In this document: in pieces, positions 29,631-38,853 of the stretch | Position numbering within the stretch: position 1 is the stretch's first letter | Layout: each line of letters starts with the position of its first letter | Origin: Bacteroidota bacterium | GTDB taxonomy: Bacteria > Bacteroidota > Bacteroidia > 2-12-FULL-35-15 | Length of the DNA: 60,272 nt | Assembly: GCA_016707685.1 (NCBI GenBank) | Contig: JADJHE010000027.1 | Coordinates: 1-60,272 of the forward strand | Direction: 5' to 3' | The notes under the pieces: generated by a model | Seen by the model: the letters and a program-made list of their open reading frames with translations, nothing else | The model's database searches: none | What the model was told of the DNA's origin: nothing | Translations under genes and position numbers: made by a program

Positions 29631-31169
29631 TTATCCAGCCCAACCCTCTCTATCCAAACTTCTATATTGAATAGCTTCGGCTAAATGATTGGTTTCAATT
29701 CGCTCAGATCCATCCAAATCGGCAATGGTGCGTGCTACTTTTAAAATTCGATCATAAGCTCGAGCCGATAAGCCCAGCTTTTCCATTGCTGTTTTTAATA
29801 ATTGATTACCTGCCTCATCTATTTTACAAACTTCTCTTAATTGTTTGGTACGAATTTGTGCATTGCAATGGATTCCTTCATTGTTCGCAAAACGTATATC
29901 TTGAATTTCTCTAGCTTTTACTACACGCTCCCGTACGGAAATACTTTTTTCGGAAATACGCTCAGCCGCCAACTCTGTATACGAAACTGGAGTTACTTCC
30001 ACGTGAATATCAATTCGATCCAGCAATGGTCCCGATATTTTATTTAAATATTTTTGAACGGTTCCGGGAGGACAAACGCAATCTTTTTCGGGGTGATTGT
30101 AATAGCCACACGGACAAGGATTCATAGATGCGATTAGCATAAAACTTGCAGGATATTCAACTGAAAATTTTGCCCTTGAAATAGTCACGACTCTATCTTC
30201 TAACGGTTGACGCATTACTTCTAATACGGTTCTTTTGAATTCTGGTAATTCATCCAAAAACAAAACGCCATTGTGAGCTAACGAAATTTCACCTGGTTGG
30301 GGTACTCCTCCTCCACCCACCAATGCCACATCTGAAATGGTATGATGTGGTGATCGAAATGGTCGGATGGAAACCAAACCCGTATTTTTCCCCATTTTAC
30401 CTGCAACACTGTGAATTTTGGTAGTTTCCAATGCTTCGTGCAAATTCATTGGAGGTAATATGGTTGGTAAGCGTTTCGCTAACATGGTTTTACCTGCACC
30501 AGGGGGACCAATTAATATTACATTGTGACCGCCTGCAGCAGCAATCTCTAATGCTCTTTTTATATTCTCTTGACCTTTTACATCCGAAAAATCTACTTCC
30601 GAATCGTTCAATTTGGAATAAAATTCATCGCGGGTATTAACAATTGTTTTTTCTAATTCAATTTTACCATTAAAAAAGTCAATTACTTCTTTAATATTTC
30701 CAACTCCATACACATCCAACTCTGCAACAATTGCTGCTTCCTTTGCATTTTGTATTGGTAAAATAATTCCTTTGAATTTTTCTTCTCTTGCTTTTATGGC
30801 AATAGGCAAAACACCTTTTATGGGCTGCAATCCGCCATCTAGGGATAGTTCACCCATGATGACATAATCAGCAATGTTTTCCGAACGAATTTGTTCGGAT
30901 GCGGCTAAAATCCCTACTGCAATTGTCAAATCGTATGACGAGCCTTCTTTCCTAATATCAGCTGGAGCCATATTAATAACAATGCTTTTACCTGGTATTT
31001 TGTACCCGTTATTTTTTAAGGCAGCATCAATGCGTTGCTGACTTTCTTTAACGGCACTATCGGGTAAACCGACTAGAAAAAAATTAACTCCTGGATTGAT
31101 GTTTGTTTCTACTGTTACTGTTGTAGCATTAATGCCATACACAGCGCTCCCATAAGTTTTTACAAGCAT
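29631..31169 (-). CDS. comM: YifB/ComM-family Mg-chelatase-like AAA+ ATPase
   Basis: A 512-residue protein related to ComM, a hexameric helicase that helps branch migration during natural transformation and recombination. It has an N-terminal Lon-protease-like S5 fold (LVKTYGSAVYGINATTVTVE). The AAA+ module has Walker A GPPGAGKTMLAKRLPTILP near residue 215, an arginine-bearing SIRPFRSPHHTISDVALVGG motif and FLDELPEFKR as Walker B. A Cys-rich loop (CPCGYYNHPEKDCVCPP) precedes the C-terminal Mg_chelatase_C domain (LSARAYDRILKVARTIADL). Length and motif order are normal. Confidence 0.93.
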   Translation of the reverse strand: MLVKTYGSAVYGINATTVTVETNINPGVNFFLVGLPDSAVKESQQRIDAALKNNGYKIPGKSIVINMAPADIRKEGSSYDLTIAVGILAASEQIRSENIADYVIMGELSLDGGLQPIKGVLPIAIKAREEKFKGIILPIQNAKEAAIVAELDVYGVGNIKEVIDFFNGKIELEKTIVNTRDEFYSKLNDSEVDFSDVKGQENIKRALEIAAAGGHNVILIGPPGAGKTMLAKRLPTILPPMNLHEALETTKIHSVAGKMGKNTGLVSIRPFRSPHHTISDVALVGGGGVPQPGEISLAHNGVLFLDELPEFKRTVLEVMRQPLEDRVVTISRAKFSVEYPASFMLIASMNPCPCGYYNHPEKDCVCPPGTVQKYLNKISGPLLDRIDIHVEVTPVSYTELAAERISEKSISVRERVVKAREIQDIRFANNEGIHCNAQIRTKQLREVCKIDEAGNQLLKTAMEKLGLSARAYDRILKVARTIADLDGSERIETNHLAEAIQYRSLDREGWAG

Positions 31170-31230
31170 AAATAAAATTGCTTTTAAAGATACTTGAGTG
31201 GGAGTAATTTCAAGTATCGAAGATTAGATG

Positions 31231-31800
31231 TTAAATTGTTGTTTCGATATAATGAATCAATGAATGAATAACTTTAATATGAATTTCTTGTGCTCTATCG
31301 GCATAACTGCTATGTGGTGCGCGTATTTCAACATCGCACAAAGAAGCCATTTTACCTCCGTCTTTTCCTGTTAATCCTATCACTACCATTCCTTTTTCTT
31401 TTGCAACTGCAATGGCATTGAGCACATTAGCGGAGTTACCACTCGTACTAATTGCAAGTAAAACATCACCTTTGTTTCCTAATGCTTCTAGATAACGCGA
31501 GAAGACTTTATCATAGCCATAATCGTTTCCAACGCAAGAAAGATGCGATGGATCTGAAATAGAAATAGCTGCTAATGCTTTTCTATCCTCTCTGAATCGC
31601 CCACTTAACTCTTCTGCAAAATGCATGGCATCACACATGGAACCACCATTTCCACAAGAAATAATCTTATGCCCGTTCTTTAATGCATCTACCATAGAAT
31701 TGCCCGATTTCTCAATCAATTCAATGTTTTTATCATTCAAAAACTGAGATAAAATATCACTAGCTTCTCTTAAATTTTGTTCAATTAGTGCTTTACTCAT
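31231..31800 (-). CDS. gmhA: SIS-domain phosphoheptose isomerase (GmhA)
   Basis: GmhA converts sedoheptulose 7-phosphate to D-glycero-manno-heptose 7-phosphate, the first step toward LPS-core heptose. The SIS fold is evident: SCGNGGSMCDAMHFAEELSG (phosphate-binding), the SDPSHLSCVGNDYGYDKVFS substrate loop, AISTSGNSANVLNAI, and a C-terminal active-site EIHIKVIHSLIHYIE helix. The open frame extends 12 codons upstream, but Met at 31800 begins the standard MSKALIEQNLREA start. It lies about 60 nt upstream of comM on the same strand. Confidence 0.9.
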   Translation of the reverse strand: MSKALIEQNLREASDILSQFLNDKNIELIEKSGNSMVDALKNGHKIISCGNGGSMCDAMHFAEELSGRFREDRKALAAISISDPSHLSCVGNDYGYDKVFSRYLEALGNKGDVLLAISTSGNSANVLNAIAVAKEKGMVVIGLTGKDGGKMASLCDVEIRAPHSSYADRAQEIHIKVIHSLIHYIETTI

Positions 31801-31965
31801 GATTAAAGATTGTGTAAACAGGCAACGAATATACAAATTAATGGAAGTTCAATAAAAACATTTTTCGATTCAGCAAAAATAACTTTGGCATAGCATTTGA
31901 AATTCTCGGTGGAATTTTTACATTTATAAATAATTATTTATTAATTTGCACCAAACAAATCACCT

Positions 31966-32412
31966 ATGAAAAAAATCATTACTTCTCTAACATTATTATT
32001 AAGTATAACGTTTGCTTCGAGTGCACAAACTCAAACAAAAGCAAATGAAGAAGATACAAACTGCTATTTAAAATGGGCTCAAAAATTTGAAGAGCGTGGC
32101 GCAGAAGATGTTGCTGATGGCACATACGATGATGTTATTATCTCTTTTAGAAATGGAAGTGACGCGCAATGCTTTAGTGGTAAATGCGAAGTAAAAGAAG
32201 GAAAAGTTGTAGGGATGTATATTCGTTTAGAAAACAATACATACGAAAAAGTTACTAAAAAATTACGTGACAACTTTCCGATTACAATTACAAACGGAAT
32301 GTCGAAAGCGATTATTACACTAGATGACGAGATTATAAATGTTCTTTTTATCAAGAAAATAAAACCTAAAAAAGCTGGTTTTCAAAAAGCACCAGAACCT
32401 ACTGATGATTAA
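31966..32412 (+). CDS. hypothetical exported protein
   Basis: A 148-residue protein with a clear signal peptide (ITSLTLLLSITFASSAQTQ) and a charged, mixed alpha/beta mature part. The segment NCYLKWAQKFEERGAEDVADGTYDDVIISFRNG contains two Cys with the later FSGKCEVKEG, so a disulfide is possible in the periplasm. The C-terminus is Lys/Pro-rich. I do not recognise the family. It is a single gene with a shared terminator downstream. Confidence 0.7.
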   Translation: MKKIITSLTLLLSITFASSAQTQTKANEEDTNCYLKWAQKFEERGAEDVADGTYDDVIISFRNGSDAQCFSGKCEVKEGKVVGMYIRLENNTYEKVTKKLRDNFPITITNGMSKAIITLDDEIINVLFIKKIKPKKAGFQKAPEPTDD

Positions 32413-32413
32413 T

Positions 32414-32449
32414 AAAAAAGCCCCTTTCAATTTCGAAAGGGGCTTTTTT
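32414..32449. terminator. bidirectional terminator
   Basis: A stem AAAAAAGCCCCTTTC/GAAAGGGGCTTTTTT with a 6-nt loop sits between convergent genes and serves both strands. Confidence 0.9.
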
Positions 32450-32466
32450 ATTTTATCTTCTTTTTA

Positions 32467-33174
32467 TTAGAATTTTGCTATTAAGCCAATCCCAACATTT
32501 GCGCCACTTCCTCTGATTCTGTATTTCCAGTCATTTTCATCGTTCAAATTCGAGTCAGTATTGTCTGAAAATTTAATGCTCGGATAATTATAACCAACAT
32601 AGCCAACATTAAAGAACATACCAATATGATCACCAAAGTAAATACGAGGTAAAATGCTTATACCATAATTAATACCATTGTCTTTCCCTTTTGAATCTTT
32701 TGTATCATTCGAAATGAATTTAAAGCTAGAGTAGCCACAATTTACACTAATTGGCATATCAAATCGTTTTGTTTTAATTAAATGGAAGTTTAATACAACA
32801 CCTGCATCAAATGAAGTGAATTTTGGTTTTATTCCAGTAACTGAATCTCTTTCTTCAAAATAATCAGAAAAAGCAAAACGAGCTCCTACTCCCAACCAAT
32901 TAGTTACACCGTATTCAACTTTTAATGGGTAAATGGTCGACAAAGCGCCATCGGTTGTGTCTTTTTCTGTAACACCCACTTTTGTTTTTACAAAAGAAGA
33001 TCCATTCCATACATAATTGTATTTATTCTCTTCAGTATGAATTTTTGTTCCGTAAAGACCAAAACCCGCACCCAAATCAACAGTGAAGGTCCCTTTTTCA
33101 AAAGCTTTATCCTGCGCTTTTGCCGATATGAATGAAGCTGTTAATAATACAATTGCGATTGCGATTTTTTTCAT
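32467..33174 (-). CDS. outer-membrane beta-barrel protein
   Basis: A 235-residue protein with a signal peptide (AIAIVLLTASFISAKAQDK). Its mature part alternates short amphipathic strands with polar turns, as in small Bacteroidota outer-membrane barrels (for example FTVDLGAGFGLYGTK, VEYGVTNWLGVGARFAF, GINYGISILPRIYFG). The last strand ends in Phe (NVGIGLIAKF), the usual barrel terminus. Substrate or function is unknown. It is monocistronic and convergent with the preceding exported-protein gene. Confidence 0.78.
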   Translation of the reverse strand: MKKIAIAIVLLTASFISAKAQDKAFEKGTFTVDLGAGFGLYGTKIHTEENKYNYVWNGSSFVKTKVGVTEKDTTDGALSTIYPLKVEYGVTNWLGVGARFAFSDYFEERDSVTGIKPKFTSFDAGVVLNFHLIKTKRFDMPISVNCGYSSFKFISNDTKDSKGKDNGINYGISILPRIYFGDHIGMFFNVGYVGYNYPSIKFSDNTDSNLNDENDWKYRIRGSGANVGIGLIAKF

Positions 33175-33227
33175 GTTTGTTTATTTTATATATAGCAATA
33201 ATATGAAATTATTTTTAAATGAGAATA

Positions 33228-34691
33228 TTAGAATTGTTGAAGGATAAACATATAAAGTGTAATCAGAAGAATACCAACAACATCAAGTATTAATCCTGTT
33301 TTTAACATATCCTTTACTAATAAGCGCTTGCTTCCAAACACAATTGTATTGGGTGCGGTAGCAACAGGCAACATAAAACCTAAAGAAGAGGCTAAGGTTG
33401 CTGGCACTAAAATGAGCAAAGGGTGTATGTTCATTGCATGTACAATTGCAATTAAAATAGGGAGCATTAATTGAATGCATGCTACATTGGAAGCAAACTC
33501 ACTGATAATTGTAATTAAAATACACATTCCGAAGATGAGCACATAGATATTAGTAGTGCTACTAAATTGCATTTGACTAGCAAGCCAATTGCTTAAGCCC
33601 GATAATTCAAAGCCTTTTGCCAATGCAAATCCACCACCAAATAATAGTACTATGTCAAATGGTAATTTTGCTACATCATCCCATGTAATTATAGCTCTTC
33701 CTTTTTCTGTTTTAGATGGAATAATAAAAAGTAGAATCGCCATAAAAATAGCAACAGTACTATCTTGTAAAAAATCTTTCTTTTCAAACAAATTGCTCCA
33801 GCCTTTCATTTTCATAAAACCAAAATCAATGTCGGCTCGCGTAAACCAAAGCAATGCGGTAAGAATAAAAATAGTAGCTACTACTTTTTCCTCATAACTT
33901 ATCTTTCCTAAACGCAGATACGCTTCCTTAAAATAGTTTTTATCTACTGCAATCTGAATGTCTTTCTTAATAAATATAAACTTCAATGTAAAGAATGCAC
34001 TAATTAAAAAAAGTATGGATAAGGGAAAACTTATTTTAAACCAAGCAAAAAAGTTCATGTCGTTATTAAGGGGGAACTTCTCGGTATATTCTCTAAAAAA
34101 AATCATATTGGTGGGTGTTCCAACTAAGGTTGCCATTCCTCCAATTGTTGCTGAATAGGCTAAACCAATTAATAATGCAGAAGCTAAACGATGGGAATGT
34201 TGTTCTTGCTTAAAGTGCTTTTCGGTTTGAACAATGATGGCGAGTACAGCTGATAATAACATCATTACTGTTGCGGTATTTGATATCCACATGGATATTA
34301 AGTAACAGGTGAGCATTACACCAAACAAAATACGGGATGGACTCGTGCCTACGAACATTAAGATTTTTAAGGCAATACGTTGATGTAATTTCCATCGTTC
34401 AATAGCAAAGGCTATGATAAATCCACCGATGAATAAAAAGATGATAGGATCCATGTATTGAAAAGCAGTTGTTTTGCTATCAGCAATACCCAATATGGGA
34501 AGCAATAATATTGGTAACAAAGCAGTAACAGCTAAATGAACTACTTCGGTAAACCACCATACAGCCATCCAAATTGTAACAGCTGCCATGCGAGTAACCA
34601 ATGGATTCCCTGGAACTAAATCGACAGTTGATAGGATGATGAAAGCTAGTAAAGGACCAAGTAATAGTTTTATATTTTTCAAATAAGCCAT
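33228..34691 (-). CDS. SLC13/DASS-family sodium-coupled anion symporter
   Basis: A 487-residue polytopic inner-membrane protein of the divalent anion:Na+ symporter family, which imports dicarboxylates, citrate or sulfate. Family signatures include AAVTIWMAVWWFTEVVHLAVTA near the start, the first SNT-type motif WISNTATVMMLLS and GMATLVGTPTNMIF. In the second half, ITIISEFASNVACIQLMLPI and MLPVATAPNTIVFGSK form the second clamp. The conserved Thr/Pro arrangement suggests a dicarboxylate transporter, but the substrate is inferred. It is divergent from fmt across a short gap. Confidence 0.88.
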   Translation of the reverse strand: MAYLKNIKLLLGPLLAFIILSTVDLVPGNPLVTRMAAVTIWMAVWWFTEVVHLAVTALLPILLLPILGIADSKTTAFQYMDPIIFLFIGGFIIAFAIERWKLHQRIALKILMFVGTSPSRILFGVMLTCYLISMWISNTATVMMLLSAVLAIIVQTEKHFKQEQHSHRLASALLIGLAYSATIGGMATLVGTPTNMIFFREYTEKFPLNNDMNFFAWFKISFPLSILFLISAFFTLKFIFIKKDIQIAVDKNYFKEAYLRLGKISYEEKVVATIFILTALLWFTRADIDFGFMKMKGWSNLFEKKDFLQDSTVAIFMAILLFIIPSKTEKGRAIITWDDVAKLPFDIVLLFGGGFALAKGFELSGLSNWLASQMQFSSTTNIYVLIFGMCILITIISEFASNVACIQLMLPILIAIVHAMNIHPLLILVPATLASSLGFMLPVATAPNTIVFGSKRLLVKDMLKTGLILDVVGILLITLYMFILQQF

Positions 34692-34743
34692 TTAAGCAAA
34701 AAAATATTTTTAGTTTTGAACTCTAAAGCAAACATACTATAAA

Positions 34744-35708
34744 ATGAGCAACCTACGTATTGTTTTTATGGGAACACCCGAATTTGCGGTGGAGTCGTTG
34801 GATATATTGGTAAAAAACAACTACAACATTGTGGAGTGATAACAGTGCCCGACAAACCTGCTGGTCGCGGGCAGCAACTTCAACAATCAGCAGTAAAAAA
34901 ATATGCTATTGAAAAAGGACTTACGATACTTCAACCCGAAAAATTAAAAGCAGAAGATTTTTTAACCGAGTTAAAAGCATTGAATGCCGATTTGCAAATT
35001 GTTGTTGCCTTTCGAATGTTGCCCGAAATAGTATGGAGCATGCCACGTTTAGGTACATTTAATTTGCATGGTTCTTTACTTCCACGTTATCGTGGCGCTG
35101 CACCTATTAACTGGGCGGTAATTAATGGCGATAAAGAAACAGGTGTCTCTACCTTCTTTTTACAACATCAAATAGATACTGGAAAAATCATTTATAGAGA
35201 AAAGATAACAATAGGCGAAAATGATTCCGCTGGCGAAGTGCACGATCAATTAATGCACATTGGAGCACAATTGGTTTTAAAGACGGTTCAGTCGATTGAA
35301 AAGGGCACTTATCCGCAAACCAATCAATCGGAGTACATCGCAAATGGTGAAGTTGAAATGCATGCTCCTAAAATATTTAAGGAAGATTGCAAAATTGATT
35401 GGAGTAAAAGTGCAGCAGAAATCCATAATCTAATTAGAGGTCTAAGCCCCTACCCTGCTGCTTTTACGGAGTTTGTTTCGGCAGATAATAAAAGTTATTC
35501 TGTAAAGATTTTTAAAACCGAAAAGGAAGTAGTTTCTCACAATGAGCCACTTTGCTCAATCATTACAGATGAAAAGAGCTATTTAAAAGTAGCCGTAAAA
35601 GATGGTTTTATTAACGTTACCGATTTGCAATTAGCAGGAAAAAAACGAATGTCTGTTCCTGAATTTCTAAGGGGCTTTCAAGTGGGCAAGGCTTGGAGCG
35701 TCAACTAA
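34744..35708 (+). CDS. fmt: methionyl-tRNA formyltransferase (one frameshift)
   Basis: Fmt formylates initiator Met-tRNA using 10-formyl-THF. The ATG at 34744 gives LRIVFMGTPEFAVESLDILV, the usual N-terminal Rossmann start. The frame is then lost near 34829, where a G appears to be missing from a GGG; restoring it gives NNYNIVGVITVPDKPAGRG. Downstream are NLHGSLLPRYRGAAPINWAV with the catalytic Asn and His, and QIDTGKIIYREK with the catalytic Asp. The C-terminal OB domain follows (NLIRGLSPYPAAFTEF). Corrected length is about 321 residues, normal for the family. A -7-like TAGTTTTG lies 26 nt before the ATG. Confidence 0.93.
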
Positions 35709-35902
35709 AACAGCCATCTATAAAATAAAGCTAAGTCAGTTTATTTTGCAACACTCACAGAGGTGCTTAAGCCTATTTTTTAGTTATATATATGTATTCG
35801 GTTTCTGAATGACTTAAAACATAACTATAAGTACCTTTTCGGACATAGTTATTAACAAAAACACGATTTATCAACAAATATGCACTTTTTTAGCGCTGAA
35901 TG

Positions 35903-35932
35903 TTGCACGAACAGGGAATAGTACTAATTTTG
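35903..35932 (+). promoter_or_regulatory. HU gene promoter
   Basis: TTG (35903-35905), a 19-nt spacer and TAATTTTG (35925-35932) match the Bacteroidota promoter exactly. The leader would be about 43 nt. The rest of the gap from fmt is AT-rich with nothing else recognised. Confidence 0.68.
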
Positions 35933-35981
35933 TTCCTGTTCAAGTAAATAATTAATGTTTAACCCTTAAAAAACAATTCAA

Positions 35982-36257
35982 ATGAACAAAGCAGAATTAG
36001 TTGATGCTATCGCATCAGAATCAAAATTGACAAAAGCTGATGCTCAAAGAGCATTAGATGCATTCGTTAACGCTACAACAAAAGCACTTAAAAAAGGTGA
36101 CAGAGTTGCATTAGTAGGTTTCGGATCTTTCTCTATCTCTAAAAGAGCTGCAAGAACTGGTCGTAACCCACAAACTGGTAAAGCTATTAAAATCGCTGCT
36201 AAAAAAGTAGCTAAATTTAAAGCTGGTGCTGAGTTAGCAAAAACAGTTAACAAATAG
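35982..36257 (+). CDS. hup: DNA-binding protein HU
   Basis: A 91-residue histone-like protein that dimerises and bends DNA. The family pattern is complete: MNKAELVDAIASESKLTKADAQRAL, the GDRVALVGFGSFSISKRAARTGRNPQTG beta-arm with its tip Pro, and a closing KFKAGAELAKTVNK helix. It is a single gene with a strong promoter and terminator, consistent with high expression. Confidence 0.96.
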   Translation: MNKAELVDAIASESKLTKADAQRALDAFVNATTKALKKGDRVALVGFGSFSISKRAARTGRNPQTGKAIKIAAKKVAKFKAGAELAKTVNK

Positions 36258-36278
36258 TCTTAGACTTTTTTGATACTA

Positions 36279-36312
36279 AAAAAGCCCTATCGGAAACGAT
36301 AGGGCTTTTTAA
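36279..36312. terminator. HU terminator
   Basis: A perfect stem AAAAAGCCCTATCG/CGATAGGGCTTTTT with a GAAA tetraloop. It lies between convergent genes and can act on both strands. Confidence 0.9.
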
Positions 36313-36333
36313 TGTATTTAATTAATCTGTTGT

Positions 36334-37137
36334 TTATTTTTTGTAATACGTCAATGCTTCTGGCAAAAATGCTTTTATATCAGCAATGCGTGTATCATCG
36401 CTAGGATGTGTGCTTAATATCTCCAATGGCTTTTGTCCGCCTTGTGCAGCCATACGCTCCCAAAATGCAACAGCAGCATTTGGATCATATCCTGCAATTG
36501 CAGAAAATACCAATCCCATTTTATCTGCTTCACTCTCATGTGTGCGTGAATATTTTAAAACACCAAGTGTTGAACCTAATCCATACGATTGCATGAATAA
36601 ATTTTGTGTTTCTTGTGGTTTACTTTGCAAAGCAGCCGATAACAATACACCACCAAACTGAACAGCCATACCTTGACTCATACGTTCGTTTCCATGACGA
36701 GCAATTGCATGTGCTATTTCATGTCCCATGACAACAGCCAAACTCGCTTCATCTTGTGTTACTGGCAATAATCCGGTGTACACAACAACCTTTCCTCCTG
36801 GCATACACCAAGCATTTACTGTTGCATCATCTACTGTATTAAATGCCCATTGATACCCATCAATACGTTGTGATAATCCTTTATCATTCATAAATTTCAC
36901 AACTGCTGCTTGAATTTTTTCGCCTACCTTTTTTACTAATTGAGCTCTTGCATCTGATGCAGGCAAAGGTTTGTGCTCTAATAAGAATTTATCGTATTCC
37001 GTTAAACTCATGCTTACTAAATCGGATTCTGCTACTAAACTCACTTGTCGTCTACCAGTAACTGGAACTTTTTCAACGCAAGCTGCTAATGAGATAATCG
37101 AAGCAGCAACGATTACTTTTTTATTAATCATAAACAA
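36334..37137 (-). CDS. M48-family metalloprotease, lipoprotein
   Basis: A 267-residue zinc protease of the M48C (LoiP/Oma1-like) type acting in the periplasm. The signal peptide has a lipobox (IISLAACVEKVP), followed by the GRRQVSLV motif seen in this subgroup. The active site is VVMGHEIAHAIARHG near residue 140, and the third zinc ligand is in SRTHESEADKMG near residue 203. It ends with the STHPSDDTRIADIKAFLPEA segment typical of the family. The start could be Met1 or Met3. A role in membrane-protein quality control is inferred from homologues. Confidence 0.9.
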   Translation of the reverse strand: MFMINKKVIVAASIISLAACVEKVPVTGRRQVSLVAESDLVSMSLTEYDKFLLEHKPLPASDARAQLVKKVGEKIQAAVVKFMNDKGLSQRIDGYQWAFNTVDDATVNAWCMPGGKVVVYTGLLPVTQDEASLAVVMGHEIAHAIARHGNERMSQGMAVQFGGVLLSAALQSKPQETQNLFMQSYGLGSTLGVLKYSRTHESEADKMGLVFSAIAGYDPNAAVAFWERMAAQGGQKPLEILSTHPSDDTRIADIKAFLPEALTYYKK

Positions 37138-37158
37138 AAATTAAAATTGATTTGAGCG

Positions 37159-37187
37159 CAAATGTAAAGAATTAAAATCGACCGCAA
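37159..37187 (-). promoter_or_regulatory. promoter of the M48 protease gene
   Basis: On the minus strand, TTG (37187-37185), an 18-nt spacer and TACATTTG (37166-37159) precede the ATG by about 22 nt. The -33 part lies inside the 3' end of the upstream gene. Confidence 0.45.
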
Positions 37188-37612
37188 AGGTTTGGGCGGT
37201 AACGTTTTTTGCGTTTTGGTAACCATGATTTCAAGCGTTTTTTTACATTAAAAGAACGCTCAGACATACTTGGTTGACGCTTTTTTGCTTTTACAGAAGT
37301 ACTACCACCACTAGATGGTAGCGATGGTTTGGAATTAAAACTACTCTCGGTTTGGTTTGATCCAACTTCAAAACGCATATGAAAGCCATTTTCTAAAGTT
37401 GGCTCTACCAATACGTTTGTTTCGGAATAAGCCTGACTAGGCGGAGGATTATTGATTTGTTGTTGATAAGGATTGTAATTACTTTGCTCGTTGTTACCTA
37501 CTGGATCTCCAATAATAGTAACTACTGCCTGATTGTTTGGCTGTGCTAACAAACCAAAAGAAAGCAGCATGAATAAAAAAAATGAATAATATTTTAACGA
37601 TGACAATTTCAT
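37172..37612 (-). CDS. hypothetical exported protein with basic C-terminus
   Basis: A 146-residue protein with an N-terminal signal peptide (YYSFFLFMLLSFGLLAQPN). A low-complexity Asn/Gln/Ser-rich middle follows, then a strongly basic C-terminus reading KKRLKSWLPKRKKRYRPNLCGRF-like with one Cys near the end. No catalytic motif is visible and I do not recognise the family. It lies upstream of and in line with the M48 protease gene. Confidence 0.65.
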   Translation of the reverse strand: MKLSSLKYYSFFLFMLLSFGLLAQPNNQAVVTIIGDPVGNNEQSNYNPYQQQINNPPPSQAYSETNVLVEPTLENGFHMRFEVGSNQTESSFNSKPSLPSSGGSTSVKAKKRQPSMSERSFNVKKRLKSWLPKRKKRYRPNLCGRF

Positions 37613-37794
37613 TTCATTAAAATCTATACTGTAAAGTTACAAATATTAAAGCTAATGTCAAGTTTTTTATCGATTAATTTTCAAACACTTACAATTTTTT
37701 CAACCTTTCAAAAATTCTAGCTTTTAGATAATTGATTCCCATTAAATGTTGCCAAGTTTTTTTTGTATTTTCGCGGCCTTAATAAACACACAAC

Positions 37795-38853
37795 ATGAGT
37801 AAAGCTGAAAAAATAAAGAATTTCGATCCTAATAATTTAGGTGATAAAAATGCAAACATTTTTGGATTACCTTTTACTACGGATGAATCGGAAGTTGTAA
37901 TTGTACCAGTACCTTGGGAAGTAACCGTATCGTATGCTGCAGGAACGGCAAAAGGACCACAAGCTGTTTTTGATGCTTCTTTTCAAGTTGATTTGTTTGA
38001 TCCATGCATAAAAGATGCTTGGAAAATTGGGATTGCAATGGATAAAATTCCTGCAAACATTCAGAAAAAAAGCACTGAATTGCGAAAAAAAGCTGAAACA
38101 TATATAGGCATGCTTGAAGATGGCAAATCGCCTGAGAACAACCCTACCATGCGCAAAATACAAACGGAAGTGAATGCCGAATGCAAAGTGATGAATGCTT
38201 GGGTGAAGGAACGTGCATTGCATTTTATGAATAAAAACAAAACCGTTGCATTGCTTGGTGGCGACCATAGCACACCATTGGGAATGATGCAAGCCTTGGC
38301 TGATAAACATAAATCGTTCGGAATATTACAAATTGATGCGCATGCTGATTTACGTGATGCTTACGAAGGCTTTGAATTTTCACATGCATCAATCATGTTC
38401 AATGCTTTAAAAATCAAACAAGTATCTAAATTAGTTCAAGTTGGTATTCGTGATTTTTGTGAAGCCGAAGCAAAGCTTGTTGAAAAATCGAAAGGACGAA
38501 TTAAAACCTATTACGATAGAGACATCAAGCACCAACAATACGAAGGTAAATCATGGAGTAAAATCTGCGACAACATTATCAAGCAATTACCTGATAAAAT
38601 TTACTTGAGTTTTGATATCGATGGTTTGGATCCAAAATTATGTCCGAATACAGGAACTCCTGTTTCTGGAGGTTTTGAGACAGAACAAATTTTGTTTCTT
38701 GTTCAAAAAATTGTTGAGAGCAAAAAAACAATCATTGCATTTGATATCAATGAAATTGCGCCAGGAAAAGATGAATGGGATGCAAATGTTGGAGCACGTA
38801 TGTTATACAGAATTGCCAATTTAGTAGCTAAGTCGAACGGTAAAGTAAAATAA
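37795..38853 (+). CDS. ureohydrolase (agmatinase/formimidoylglutamase family)
   Basis: A 352-residue binuclear manganese enzyme of the arginase superfamily, hydrolysing a guanidino or formimino substrate. All metal-binding blocks are present: LLGGDHSTPLGM, QIDAHADLRDAYEG and LSFDIDGLDPKLCPNTGTPV, followed by the FDINEIAPG segment. The N-terminal WEVTVSYAAGTAKGPQAVFDAS block also fits. Substrate specificity cannot be assigned with certainty from sequence. Its stop shares one base with the trmH start (TAATG), so the two are translationally coupled. Confidence 0.88.
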   Translation: MSKAEKIKNFDPNNLGDKNANIFGLPFTTDESEVVIVPVPWEVTVSYAAGTAKGPQAVFDASFQVDLFDPCIKDAWKIGIAMDKIPANIQKKSTELRKKAETYIGMLEDGKSPENNPTMRKIQTEVNAECKVMNAWVKERALHFMNKNKTVALLGGDHSTPLGMMQALADKHKSFGILQIDAHADLRDAYEGFEFSHASIMFNALKIKQVSKLVQVGIRDFCEAEAKLVEKSKGRIKTYYDRDIKHQQYEGKSWSKICDNIIKQLPDKIYLSFDIDGLDPKLCPNTGTPVSGGFETEQILFLVQKIVESKKTIIAFDINEIAPGKDEWDANVGARMLYRIANLVAKSNGKVK